A stretch of 64,000 nucleotides of DNA from Sphingobacterium litopenaei (GCF_014692495.1 NZ_JACOIJ010000001.1:124001-188000); one strand, 5' to 3'; shown: positions 1 through 9,418, counted from the first letter of the stretch. The notes: generated by a model from the sequence alone, not told the origin. Program-made: numbers and translations.

Positions 1-985
1 AGAAGCGATGTGGTCTACCAGTCGCTGCTGCTGCCCAATAGTCCGTGTTTACACCTTTTTGGGTGTAGAAGCTAGCAGAAGCATCAACATTAAGTGACAT
101 GATGCTATTAAGTCTAGAATCAATGTTTCCGCGCATATTGAATCTATTAGATGTATTTCCCTTCGCTTCACCAAAATTTAAAAGTGATCCGGCCGACCAA
201 AAACCAAAATTTGTATAATATTTAGTTTTGTCACCTCCTCCAGAAACTTCAGCTGTGGCGTCATAGCGATTGAAGCTGTTCTTGATATAATCCGAAGAAT
301 AATAGTCTACATTTGGATATCTATAAGGATTAATTCCGACTGCATGATGATATATAGTTTCTTCACTATATAGGTTAGGTAGTCCATCATTTCTTCTGGC
401 CTCATTATATAATGTCATATATTCGGCAGATCCTAAATATTTTGGATAGCTAATTGGCGTATTAATACCCGCATTCGTACGGATATTAATCTTTTGATTA
501 TCTTCCTGTCCGCGTTTTGTAGTAATATATATTACTCCTTTAGATGCTAAACTTCCATATAACGCAACTGCATTAATTCCTTTCATTACAGAAATTTCTT
601 CGATCTCTGTAGGCATTACATTATTAGCGTCTCTTGGAAAACCATCTACCAATAATAGATATCCCCCAGTTCCCCAAATATTACCATTGTATCCTGGAAT
701 AAAGGCATCCAAATTGTCTAAGCTGTAAGTGGTGTAATTTTTATTTAATAGGTTATTAATATTGATGGCGCTTACTTCGCCCATTACATCTTTTTTCTTT
801 ACTTTACGAAAAGCTACTTGAACCAATTCGGTACTATCTGTATACAAACTATCTTGCAGGGCAATAGAAAAAGATATATTATTTGGGTGTGCAAATAGGT
901 ATATTCCTGGAGAAGCTAATATTCCCATGGATGCAATACTTAAGCACACCGCTTTCTTTATGTTTTTATACTTCATTGTCTTCAT
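1..985 (-). CDS. SusC/RagA-family TonB-dependent outer-membrane transporter, partial (second SusC of operon B)
   Basis: An open frame runs from an ATG at 985 (alternative ATG at 976) down to position 1 without a stop, so about 328 N-terminal residues are visible and the rest lies outside the window. After a signal peptide there is no carboxypeptidase-regulatory-like domain; the chain goes almost directly to a plug-type region containing LVDGF, a VALYG segment and ITTKRG, the usual SusC plug landmarks. The usual TonB-box-like VVGYG is replaced by VQVAF. It resembles the 950-residue SusC at 11211-14063 (both carry NLLNK, TTYSLDN or STYSLDN and GNIWG). It lies 27 bp after the SusD at 1013 and should import xylo-oligosaccharides with a SusD partner encoded to the left. 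The family call is secure; the substrate is inferred from context. Confidence 0.9.
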   Translation of the reverse strand, partial: MKTMKYKNIKKAVCLSIASMGILASPGIYLFAHPNNISFSIALQDSLYTDSTELVQVAFRKVKKKDVMGEVSAININNLLNKNYTTYSLDNLDAFIPGYNGNIWGTGGYLLLVDGFPRDANNVMPTEIEEISVMKGINAVALYGSLASKGVIYITTKRGQEDNQKINIRTNAGINTPISYPKYLGSAEYMTLYNEARRNDGLPNLYSEETIYHHAVGINPYRYPNVDYYSSDYIKNSFNRYDATAEVSGGGDKTKYYTNFGFWSAGSLLNFGEAKGNTSNRFNMRGNIDSRLNSIMSLNVDASASFYTQKGVNTDYWAAAATGRPHRF

Positions 986-1012
986 AATTTAATGAATGGA
1001 TCATCCTCCGGA

Positions 1013-2914
1013 TTACCAGCCTGGATTTTGATAAAACTCAGGATATAAATTCACATCCGATACTTTAAGTGGTAACCAATAATGTTTGGAAGAAAAATTT
1101 CTTTCCAATATCACATTCTCTCGAATATTTACAATACGGTTATTTGTTGGATCTTCGGGGTCAAATGATGCTCTGTCGAATTCTACCGACGTCTTTAAGG
1201 TATATGGTCTTTCGATTAATAATAGCCATCTTCTTAAATCATTAAAACGGTGTCCTTCATATGCTAATTCCACCGCGCGTTCGCGTCTTAACTCATCCAA
1301 GAATGTAGACACTGAACTTTGAAACTTTTGATGCACAGGGGCTACACCAGCGCGCTCACGAATAACATTTACGGCATCCAACGCTGTTTTACTAAAGTTT
1401 GATGATTTGCCACTAATACTGTTGTTTCCCATTAAAGCAGCCTCTGCGTACATTAAATACACATCAGCAAGCCGTAAATAGGGTATGTAAATATTCATAG
1501 CGTATGAGTAATCGAAATGCCTGTCGTAGTTATTGGCAGCCAACGTCGTAAACTTTCGTAAAGAATAACCTGTCCGAGACCCATTTTGAATACTTCTATA
1601 TGATCCTCCTGTGTATAATTGCGCGTAGCGTCTGAGATTAGGATCCATATCAGTTTCCGTAATATTTCCAGTAACCACTTTCACGCCGTCAAATAGTATG
1701 TCTGTATAGAATCTAGGATCTCTATTTTTCCAAGGATAATTTGGATCATACCCAGATTCTGGATCAGCTTTAGTAATGTCCTTTATTGGTAATCCATTTG
1801 CCATACCATAATTGGCATGTACATAGTTTGCTGTAGGATTGAATTTTATTGCGTCACCTTCGGAAATTAAACCAGGGAGGTATTGTTTACTGGTATTATA
1901 ATGGGTGTCGTTACCATTATTATAAGGTCCTCGAAAAATAGCCTCCGTACTACCTGGCAAAGCCCAGTTTTGATTAATTGTACGGAATACGGTATGAATA
2001 TTAGTGAAATCCACCAGTTTATATTTTGTCTGACCACCTTCAACCAATCCCAATAATTCACCAAAGACTTCTGCTGCTTTTTTGCAATATTCCGCATGGT
2101 AATTTCTATCACCCGTTACAGTTTGGTTCATTAGTGGACTACCTGCCCATAGGTAATTCTTACCTAGGTAGGCAAGGGCCATTATTTTATTGATTCGAAG
2201 CTCATTCTTACCTAATGTTCTTCTTCCTGTCACGGTATTGTCCCAATCGAGCGGCAAAAGATTTGCTGCTTCACGAAAATCTGCAGCTGCAAGGTCTGCA
2301 CATTCATGATAGCTAAGCCTAGGTAATGTCAATTTTTCATCACTTGGTAGTACATAATTGATATATGGCATGCCACCAAAGTATTCCATTAGACGGTGAT
2401 GAAACCAGCCTCTGAAAAATAATAATTGACCTTTTATTAAGTTACGTTCTTCTGCTGTGGCATCAGTCATTTTGTCAAAATTTTCTAATGCAATGCTAAT
2501 TTTGCGTAAGCCAAACCAAGCAGCATTCCATAGGTCTTGAGAACCTCTATTACCCCAAGTTGTTGTAAAGTCATTTTGCTCCATCCAACCAGCCCCCCAT
2601 CCATCGTGTTGCGCTTGCCAGCCCCAAAAATTCCCATTATCTATTTTATGAATAAAGTGATAGTCGCCAGCAGTAGTAGTAATTTCATCTTCACCCCAGT
2701 TCCAAGAGTTTGTCCAATAATTGTTTGTGAAATTCACAATACAATGGTATAATTCTTCGGTATAACCTTGAAAATTGACGAAGTTTTTGAATGCATCATC
2801 AGGAGAGACAATGGATTCTTCTTCTTTATCTAAATATTTCTCACAAGAAGTTAAGGATGTAACACCTAAGACTCCACAAGAAATAAGCACTTTAATATAT
2901 TTAGAATATTTCAT
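1013..2914 (-). CDS. SusD/RagB-family surface glycan-binding lipoprotein (first SusD of operon B)
   Basis: This 633-residue protein starts with a lipoprotein signal whose lipobox ends in LTSC (Cys24), followed by the typical SusD opening EKYLDK. SusD proteins sit on the cell surface as a lid over the SusC channel and bind oligosaccharides. Family hallmarks are the helical TPR-like first half (RGWFHHRLMEYFGG) and the C-terminal stretch with LRRERAVELAYEGHRFNDLRRW. It begins 11 bp after the SusC stop at 2926 and is clearly paralogous to the SusD at 14083-16023, sharing the YNKT/FSKT, DAVNVIR and NPGW tail features. Xylan as ligand is inferred from the locus. Confidence 0.95.
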   Translation of the reverse strand: MKYSKYIKVLISCGVLGVTSLTSCEKYLDKEEESIVSPDDAFKNFVNFQGYTEELYHCIVNFTNNYWTNSWNWGEDEITTTAGDYHFIHKIDNGNFWGWQAQHDGWGAGWMEQNDFTTTWGNRGSQDLWNAAWFGLRKISIALENFDKMTDATAEERNLIKGQLLFFRGWFHHRLMEYFGGMPYINYVLPSDEKLTLPRLSYHECADLAAADFREAANLLPLDWDNTVTGRRTLGKNELRINKIMALAYLGKNYLWAGSPLMNQTVTGDRNYHAEYCKKAAEVFGELLGLVEGGQTKYKLVDFTNIHTVFRTINQNWALPGSTEAIFRGPYNNGNDTHYNTSKQYLPGLISEGDAIKFNPTANYVHANYGMANGLPIKDITKADPESGYDPNYPWKNRDPRFYTDILFDGVKVVTGNITETDMDPNLRRYAQLYTGGSYRSIQNGSRTGYSLRKFTTLAANNYDRHFDYSYAMNIYIPYLRLADVYLMYAEAALMGNNSISGKSSNFSKTALDAVNVIRERAGVAPVHQKFQSSVSTFLDELRRERAVELAYEGHRFNDLRRWLLLIERPYTLKTSVEFDRASFDPEDPTNNRIVNIRENVILERNFSSKHYWLPLKVSDVNLYPEFYQNPGW

Positions 2915-2925
2915 AATAAATCCAA

Positions 2926-5900
2926 TTAGAATGTAATGTTAGCACCTAAATTAAAACGCTTTACAGTAGGGTAAGCTCCTTGCGATGCCCAACCTGTACC
3001 CGCATAATTTGACTCCCTGTCATCTGGCATTTTAGACCACAGCAATAAGTTGTGCCCATTTAAAAAGATACGTATATGCTGTAACCCCATTCTGCGTATG
3101 AAGTTATGGTCAGTAGTTAGGTTATAGGCTATTTCTGCTGTTTTTAGTCGAACATAGGATCCATCGTACATAAACCTATCGGCATTATTGTAACTACTTG
3201 CTAAAGCTAACCATCTAGGCATAGGCACGTCAGCGTCAATATTGTCTTTCGACCAATATGTACCTTCATGATAAGCCAAATTACGTTGGCGGCCAAAACT
3301 TTCAAATACCACTTGACGCGTAACATTATTCACACCATACCATTGTGTCATTAAGCTGAAATTTTTGAAATCAAAACCAAGCGTAAGGTTATATGTGTTT
3401 TGAGGAACAGATGGATATGCATATGGGATATTATCTCTTGAATCGATAATTCCATCTCCATTAAAATCCACTATATGATAACTCCCAGGTAACTTATTAT
3501 GATCATTATTATCATGCGCTGTAGATGAATATAGTTCGTCCCAAGTATTATAGCGACCAGCATTCACATGCGTATAAGTTTGACTGATTTGTTTATTTTC
3601 AAGTTTTTGATATTCCGGTAGTAGGGCAGGACTATCACCTTCAATGACTTTATCCTTTGCATGTGTAAAATTCATGTCCCCCCAAATTCTCCAGTTTTGA
3701 TTGAGAGACTTGTTTGCTTTAATTTCTACCTCATATCCCTCATTTTCAACTATACCCAGATTGGCAACAGGAGCCGCAACGCCTAAATAGTCAGGAATAG
3801 CTCGGCTATTTCCAGGGATTAAAACATCAGTTCTTTTGTCTTTGAATATGTTAACTTGTCCAGTAATTAAATTATTAAATAATCCAAAATCAGCTCCAAA
3901 GTTTGTTTTTCTAACTTTCTCCCAGCGCACATTTGGATTTCCAAGAACATTTTCTTTGAACCACATGTAGCTACTTGTCTCTGGATTCACACCTACTACC
4001 CCCATTTTAGAGTTTCCACCCATAGTCCATTGCGTAAGATATAACCATCTACCTGCGACATTGTCATCCCCAATATCACCTACAGAAGCCCTAAGCTTCA
4101 ACATATTCAATACGGAATTCCCTTTTAGGAAATTTTCCTCTGAAACTAACCAACCTAGACCTCCAGAATTGAAGAATCCAAATCTATATTCAGGCGCAAA
4201 TTTCTCTGAACCAGTATATGCGCCATTGTATTCGATCATATACTTATTCTTGAAATTGTAGGTTGCACGAAATACCCAGTCTTCACGGAAATAGGGTTGT
4301 TGACTTCCTGTTGCATATTGGTTACGGTTAAATAAACCCATAGCAGTAAGATTGTGGTTTTCAGCAATTGTTGTTCTGTAATCCAACTGAAATTGATAGA
4401 AAAGTCTACGATAGGTAGATCCGTTGTTTACGTTTCCTTCTTGTTGAGTCCAGTCAATTCCCTCTACGAAATCAAAACCACTGTTATTTTGATTAAATCT
4501 GTATCTGGCTAAGCCAGTTTCAGGATCAATCCATTTTTCTTGAGGGTCATTAAATACATCGTTAATACCTCTTCCTGTCTCTACAAAGGTATTATCGAGA
4601 GAAAAAGTTCCTCTTGCTGTAAGACCGTTCACAAACATGTCTAATTTTTGTTCAAGCGTAAAATCAGATGTAATTCGATTAGTGGTTATAAATTGGTAAC
4701 CCGCTAAAGCTAATGACCTTGCCGAATTGATACCAGCTTGCGAATCATTTGGGTAATAACCCCATGAGCCATCCGAATATCGTGGATAGATTACATCAGG
4801 GGCTAGAGTATAAGCAGCTATCCAAAAATCATATTCATTCACACCAATACGTGGACTTTTGCGCGTACCAGTTGATCCTGCTAGGTTAGTAGAGAATTTG
4901 GTGGTAGGAGTTAATTGAAAATCCAAATTAGATCTTACGTTAATTCTGTTGAAATTATACCCCGATTCGTAACCTCGGCTGTTGTCTCGATGTCGAAACA
5001 TATCTCCTTCGAACAAATAATCTGCACTAGCAAAGTATTTTACTTTGGATGTACCACCAGCTATATTAACATTACTGTTTTGGGATAAAGCATATCCTTT
5101 AAATAATTCATCTGCCCAATCCACATTAACATAACGTTCTCTTTCCTCCTGATTTGCTGGATAGCGATATTTATCAATTATATTTTGTGACTGATAATAC
5201 GACCAGCTGTCTGGTGAAAGTGCTAATTCATTTTCAATAGCCAGGTTACGAAGCATCATTGCATCATACGCATCCATTTTTCCAGGTAATTGTGATACTG
5301 TCTTTACAATATTATTTACAGTTCCACGCACGGATGCGCGTCCTTCACGCCCTCTTTTGGTTGTAATTAGGATTACACCATTTGCACCACGTACACCATA
5401 GATAGCTGTGGCAGAGGCATCTTTTAAGACAGATACAGTTTCAATAGACCCGATATCCACACTGGTCATAGGACGTTCTACACCATCAACCATAATTAAT
5501 GGCTCTGTATTATTCCAAGTACTGCGACCACGTATTACAATACGAGGATCTTCTTCACCTGGCATACCTGTACTTGCTGTAGTTACTACCCCAGGTACAT
5601 TTCCTGTTAACGCTGCACCGACACTTGATACACCTCCGGCACGTTCTAAAACCTTCCCTGCTGTTTGTGCTACTGCACCTACAACGGTTTCTTTTTTCTG
5701 CGTACCGTAACCGACTACGATGGTTTCCTCGATTTCGATTTCTATAGAATTCAGCGTAATGGTAACGTTAGTTCTGTTTTGAATGTTTTCTTCTGTCCTT
5801 TCATATCCAAGTTTGGTCACCACCAAGGTGTTGCTATTCTGCGGTACTTGTATACTGAATTTACCTGCATCATCGGTAGTTACTTGGACATTTGTTCCTT

Positions 5901-6093
5901 TTACTAATATAGAAGCACCACTTACTGCTTCATTGTTCTGATCTTGGACAGTTCCTTGGACTCTTCTGGATGTTTGTGCCAAACTGTCGACTGGCACACT
6001 CAGCGCCAACACTAAGGAAAAGGCAAATGAGAAAATTATTCCCCAAAGTTTTTTCCAATGCCTAATGAGTGTGATGGTAGATTTTATCATCAT
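2926..6093 (-). CDS. SusC/RagA-family TonB-dependent transporter (first SusC of operon B)
   Basis: A full-length SusC of 1055 residues. In order: a long signal peptide ending near SLAQ (about residue 40); a carboxypeptidase-regulatory-like domain at about 43-120 starting QGTVQDQ; a TonB-box-like ETIVVGYG; a plug with the LIMVDGVERP, VLKDASATAIYG and VILITTKRG landmarks; a 22-strand-type barrel; and a C-terminal aromatic-rich end (NLGANITF). It imports oligosaccharides across the outer membrane using TonB energy. It is the first gene of operon B, about 280 nt downstream of the predicted promoter, and is close in sequence to the SusC at 16036-19185 (shared MMIK and HWKK N-terminus). The start could be either of two adjacent ATGs (6093 or 6090). 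Confidence 0.96.
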   Translation of the reverse strand: MMIKSTITLIRHWKKLWGIIFSFAFSLVLALSVPVDSLAQTSRRVQGTVQDQNNEAVSGASILVKGTNVQVTTDDAGKFSIQVPQNSNTLVVTKLGYERTEENIQNRTNVTITLNSIEIEIEETIVVGYGTQKKETVVGAVAQTAGKVLERAGGVSSVGAALTGNVPGVVTTASTGMPGEEDPRIVIRGRSTWNNTEPLIMVDGVERPMTSVDIGSIETVSVLKDASATAIYGVRGANGVILITTKRGREGRASVRGTVNNIVKTVSQLPGKMDAYDAMMLRNLAIENELALSPDSWSYYQSQNIIDKYRYPANQEERERYVNVDWADELFKGYALSQNSNVNIAGGTSKVKYFASADYLFEGDMFRHRDNSRGYESGYNFNRINVRSNLDFQLTPTTKFSTNLAGSTGTRKSPRIGVNEYDFWIAAYTLAPDVIYPRYSDGSWGYYPNDSQAGINSARSLALAGYQFITTNRITSDFTLEQKLDMFVNGLTARGTFSLDNTFVETGRGINDVFNDPQEKWIDPETGLARYRFNQNNSGFDFVEGIDWTQQEGNVNNGSTYRRLFYQFQLDYRTTIAENHNLTAMGLFNRNQYATGSQQPYFREDWVFRATYNFKNKYMIEYNGAYTGSEKFAPEYRFGFFNSGGLGWLVSEENFLKGNSVLNMLKLRASVGDIGDDNVAGRWLYLTQWTMGGNSKMGVVGVNPETSSYMWFKENVLGNPNVRWEKVRKTNFGADFGLFNNLITGQVNIFKDKRTDVLIPGNSRAIPDYLGVAAPVANLGIVENEGYEVEIKANKSLNQNWRIWGDMNFTHAKDKVIEGDSPALLPEYQKLENKQISQTYTHVNAGRYNTWDELYSSTAHDNNDHNKLPGSYHIVDFNGDGIIDSRDNIPYAYPSVPQNTYNLTLGFDFKNFSLMTQWYGVNNVTRQVVFESFGRQRNLAYHEGTYWSKDNIDADVPMPRWLALASSYNNADRFMYDGSYVRLKTAEIAYNLTTDHNFIRRMGLQHIRIFLNGHNLLLWSKMPDDRESNYAGTGWASQGAYPTVKRFNLGANITF

Positions 6094-6366
6094 AGCATTT
6101 CTTAAGTTTATAAATTAATTGGTTATACTTAGTAGGTAGAATTATGTTCTTCTATAAGATTTTTTTGGTTAGCTATTATGAAACTATATTACTTTAATAG
6201 GTAATGTAGTCTATCTAGTAGCTGCTATTGTAAATCATAGGTTAGTTTTTTGTTTTTCATAGTTTCTTTAGTTTATAAATGGTTATAAATAGATGATTTA
6301 AAATAGTTATTCATATATATGTACACTATCTCATAGCAAAAAATAAATGTCGATGTTGGTTACTTG

Positions 6367-6446
6367 TTTATAATTGTATATCAAAGCTACAGTAAGTAAT
6401 TTTTTCGATAGGATAAGAATGTCTAAATGAATGATAAGAATGTCTA
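6367..6446 (-). promoter_or_regulatory. Promoter and paired direct-repeat operator of operon B
   Basis: Read on the minus strand, TAGCTTTG (6389-6382) fits the Bacteroidota -7 consensus TAnnTTTG. No TTTG is seen at the -33 position. Upstream lie two direct repeats of GATAAGAATGTCTA (plus-strand orientation, 6412-6425 and 6433-6446), exactly 21 bp apart, i.e. two helical turns on one DNA face. The same layout, with the same 33-bp offset between CAAAG and the first AAGAATGT, occurs at 19426-19508. A position overlapping the missing -33 box suits a class-II activator such as the AraC-type output domain of the hybrid regulator at 19636. Binding is inferred. Confidence 0.75.
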
Positions 6447-6580
6447 ATCTTAGTTTCTACATTCTAGAGAACACGTTTTAGTGGGTTTTAATCATATTCT
6501 AATTTCTGTTGCAATAAATAATTGATTTGAGAAGTTTTCTTTTAACAAGGAGTGATATTTCAGGAAAAGACAGCAAGTCT

Positions 6581-6624
6581 TAAAATAGAAAAAGGGAGGT
6601 TGAATTTTTTCATACCTCCCTTTT
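6581..6624 (-). terminator. Intrinsic terminator of operon A
   Basis: Perfect 11-bp inverted repeat: AAAAGGGAGGT at 6590-6600 and ACCTCCCTTTT at 6614-6624, with a 13-nt loop. On the minus strand the GC-rich hairpin ends in a T-rich tract (TTTTTCTATTTTA). It lies 27 bp past the stop codon of the GH10-like gene at 6651 and closes the six-gene operon A. Confidence 0.9.
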
Positions 6625-6650
6625 CTAGGAATTTTAAAAATATTTATTTT

Positions 6651-8354
6651 TTATTTGCCTTGAAAAGCTTCAACAATACCGACATAAGCATCCTTACGTT
6701 GATAACCAGATTTATTTGTGAAAATTCCTACAGGCTCATTCGGACGCCAAGAAGATGTTTCGAGTTGATCTACAGGGCTTCTAAAAGTAATACCTGCACG
6801 TTGTGCAGCAGGGATTTTATTGTTATAAGCTTTTATAAACCAATTATACATGGACGACTGCTGTAAGTATAATGAAGGTGTAGCTATTGTGATAGGGCCA
6901 CCGATACCAATATCTAAAGCTGAAATCTTAATTAACTTTCCGGTACTTGCTAACCTTTCTAATGCTGTTTCTATTTTAGATTTATCTGCATCGAGATTTA
7001 AGGCAAATTCAGTAGCTATTCCGTCCACTCTTGCACCTCTTTGTTCGGTATAAGTTATCAGGTCTTTTAAGCCATTGATTTTGTCAGGGAACTCATCTAA
7101 ATTCGTTTCGGTAATGAAAATTTTATCATCATTGTTTGCATATTGCTTAATCATATTAATTGCAACAGCTGCATAATCTTTACCTAAATAATCTTGCCAA
7201 TAGAATGTATTTGCTGGCAAAGTACCTCCTGGATGTTTTCTCAATTGTGTAGGATTATCATTATCAATTGGCTGATATACCACACTCCAGGATTTTACTT
7301 TATTTTTTGCTACTTCACTTACAGCTTTGATATATTTATCCAATTCTGCGGTGAGGATGTGTCTTTTCTCTTCAGCAGATTTTACGATGGTTTCACCTGG
7401 GATTTCATAATTCATCTTAACATTGTCAATCAAGTAGTCTGGAGCACCAGTTTGTGAGCCTAACGTAAGTACAAAGGAATTCCATTCTTTTTGTGCTTCT
7501 GTTAAGTTCAAGGCTGCTATTGGCATAGTAATCATTCCTCTTCCCCAGGCATTAATAGGAATCCCGAAGCTTGAAGGACCTCCATATCCAATAAGGCTAG
7601 GATTGCCATAATCCGCGGTAATAGCCATACGCATACCCGCACCATAAAAGCCACAACAACCATCACCTTTGAAATCAATTGTTACGTTTTTGTAGTATTT
7701 CAATTTTCTCCCATCAGGTAAGGTGATTCTAAATTGTGGGAAAGCCGTAGATGGATTTTTTAAAATATGTAATACTTTTCCGCTATTACCTGCTGCTACA
7801 GGATCATTAACTACGGTTGCTGTGGCATCACTTGTCGTAGTACGATAAGTTGTACCTAATGCATCTCCCTCAAAATCGACGACATTGTCAACGCCAGAAA
7901 CTCCTGGAAGTACGATATCGGCTATTAATCGATTGAGATAGGTGGATTGCTGATTTTGATGCCATACTAAATGACCACCATGAAGTGGCGTAGTTGAATT
8001 AGCCGTGAATACCGTTTCTAAATTTTCTAGAACTACACTACCGTCAGCTTGAACGATATTATTATGATTAAAAGTTCCAGCAGTCAGAGTTAATTCATCA
8101 AAATGCTCAGATAACAATCTGTAAAGTAGGCTGTTTGATCCTAAATCTCCAAGACTAACTTCCGCGCCTAATTTAAAATTGGCTTGATTGCCTTTATTGA
8201 CATAACTTTTTAAAACATCATACTCGTCTCTTGCTTCTTGGTCAATGATACTTTGCGGTTTGTCAACGTAAATTTCTCTATTTTCGAATTTAGTACAAGC
8301 GCCAAATAGTGCAGTAGACATTAGCAGCATTGTAATTTTATTTACTGTTCTCAT
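6651..8354 (-). CDS. GH10-fold surface lipoprotein with interrupted domain and no catalytic glutamates; probable xylan-binding protein
   Basis: A 567-residue lipoprotein (lipobox FGAC, Cys20). Residues about 45-150 and 320-567 align by eye with the active GH10 xylanase at 47875-49023. Conserved landmarks are LVWHQNQ (xylanase LIWHSQ), SWSVVYQP (GWDVVNEA) and IKISALDI (VMVTEMEI). The acid/base Glu is Gln361 and the nucleophile Glu is Ala479, so hydrolysis is not expected. A roughly 165-residue beta-rich insert (about 153-318, CBM4/9- or CBM22-like) interrupts the fold, as is known for Prevotella and Bacteroides Xyn10C-type enzymes. It is last in operon A, exactly where xyn10C sits in xus clusters. 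I infer a surface glycan-binding role. Automatic annotation would probably call it an endo-1,4-beta-xylanase. Confidence 0.85.
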   Translation of the reverse strand: MRTVNKITMLLMSTALFGACTKFENREIYVDKPQSIIDQEARDEYDVLKSYVNKGNQANFKLGAEVSLGDLGSNSLLYRLLSEHFDELTLTAGTFNHNNIVQADGSVVLENLETVFTANSTTPLHGGHLVWHQNQQSTYLNRLIADIVLPGVSGVDNVVDFEGDALGTTYRTTTSDATATVVNDPVAAGNSGKVLHILKNPSTAFPQFRITLPDGRKLKYYKNVTIDFKGDGCCGFYGAGMRMAITADYGNPSLIGYGGPSSFGIPINAWGRGMITMPIAALNLTEAQKEWNSFVLTLGSQTGAPDYLIDNVKMNYEIPGETIVKSAEEKRHILTAELDKYIKAVSEVAKNKVKSWSVVYQPIDNDNPTQLRKHPGGTLPANTFYWQDYLGKDYAAVAINMIKQYANNDDKIFITETNLDEFPDKINGLKDLITYTEQRGARVDGIATEFALNLDADKSKIETALERLASTGKLIKISALDIGIGGPITIATPSLYLQQSSMYNWFIKAYNNKIPAAQRAGITFRSPVDQLETSSWRPNEPVGIFTNKSGYQRKDAYVGIVEAFQGK

Positions 8355-8371
8355 AGATTTCTAAAATTTAA

Positions 8372-9388
8372 TTAATTCTGAAATGGCGTAAAATATTCAG
8401 GAGCAACAGCACGGTCACGCGCCACTAAAGTATCTTGCGTAACTATTTTTCCGCTAATCTGTCTTGAATTAGCTCCGCTACCCACGGTAACATTCGAATA
8501 ATTCACTTCATAGTTGAGATATAAGGCACTTCTGTCTCTATTGCCCCAGCTATTTTTCTCTCCATTGATTACGTATTTGCCTGAGCCAGTAGCGGTATAG
8601 CCATTTGAATTAGTGCTAATGGTACATTCACCATTTTGGTTGAAAGTTAAAAGTAGGGTACAAGAGAAAATATTTCCTGCATCAGCATCACGAAATTGCA
8701 CCGGGAACTCGACTTGACTTAATGTTTTAGTTTTTAAATTATTTACGTCATCATTTTCTACAAAAGCTTTGTGACGTACTACATTTCGGGATACATCTCC
8801 AGTCATTGCGTCTTTTCCTCTTCTTAAATAATTTCCGTGCCATGGATTAATAAATTTTAGCGCATAAAACACAAAGTTTTTGTCAGCTAAAATCGTATCC
8901 GCATTTTTCACGCTGTTCATTTTCAAAGGCAACACATAATTATTGGAAATCGCTAGCGGATCAGCAAAGAAAGCATCCGTAAGTTGCACGACTACACCAC
9001 CTAAAATTTCTCCTTTTTTAATAGTTATTTGATTAGAATTAACCGAAAAATAGGTGGAAGGCATGGGCAATAGCTTTGCCCCGCCTGACCCAAAATATAG
9101 ATTAGATAATAAGTTATTGTCTATGGAGTAATCAATCACTACATCGTTCTGGTTGTATCGAGTACCGCCTAATGTTGCCTTAATTTCCACTTTACGTTCA
9201 TTATCTAATGAATTGTCAAAATTTAGATCCTCACCAAGTACGATCGTTCGAATAGGGTATTGGTTTGCAAAATACACTGCCTGATAATCAAAATCAGGAT
9301 GTACGATTTCAGTGTTTTTACAACCCGATACTAAGCCTATTAGGACTGCTAGTATAAGTTTGGTGATTGTTATATTATTGTTTTTCAT
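8372..9388 (-). CDS. DUF1735/DUF5627-like surface lipoprotein (XusE position)
   Basis: I start it at the ATG at 9388 (338 residues), because MKNNNITITK begins a compact lipoprotein signal with lipobox LVSGC; the frame also opens four codons earlier at 9400. The N-terminal part (about 25-170, with QAVYFANQYP and VEIKATLGG) looks like the DUF1735 immunoglobulin-like domain of Bacteroidota surface lipoproteins. The remainder, from about NPWHGNYLRRG, looks like DUF5627, a beta-rich domain. No catalytic motif is visible. It lies 18 bp before the GH10-like gene and 18 bp after a SusD, the position of XusE in xus operons. The likely role is surface xylan binding or support of the SusCD complex; the biochemical role is unproven. 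Confidence 0.8.
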   Translation of the reverse strand: MKNNNITITKLILAVLIGLVSGCKNTEIVHPDFDYQAVYFANQYPIRTIVLGEDLNFDNSLDNERKVEIKATLGGTRYNQNDVVIDYSIDNNLLSNLYFGSGGAKLLPMPSTYFSVNSNQITIKKGEILGGVVVQLTDAFFADPLAISNNYVLPLKMNSVKNADTILADKNFVFYALKFINPWHGNYLRRGKDAMTGDVSRNVVRHKAFVENDDVNNLKTKTLSQVEFPVQFRDADAGNIFSCTLLLTFNQNGECTISTNSNGYTATGSGKYVINGEKNSWGNRDRSALYLNYEVNYSNVTVGSGANSRQISGKIVTQDTLVARDRAVAPEYFTPFQN

Positions 9389-9418
9389 ATAAATATTCAT
9401 TAACTGGTAACTGAAATG

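Larger units (their letters stand above)
6094..6650. other. Intergenic region between operons A and B
   Basis: About 555 bp without a credible gene. From left to right on the plus strand it holds an unusually long AT-rich untranslated leader for the SusC at 6093 (roughly 6094-6375), the promoter core at 6367-6389, the paired AAGAATGT operator at 6412-6446, about 130 bp of featureless AT-rich DNA, and the intrinsic terminator of operon A at 6581-6624. A 104-codon frame overlapping the end (6552-6866) runs antisense to the GH10-like gene and through the terminator, so I do not call it. Confidence 0.8.

Noticed and set aside
6552..6866. 104-codon plus-strand frame at the end of operon A
   Set aside because: Runs through the terminator hairpin and then antisense to the GH10-like gene.
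6651..8354. Calling this an active endo-xylanase
   Set aside because: The two catalytic glutamate positions are Gln and Ala; only fold landmarks remain.
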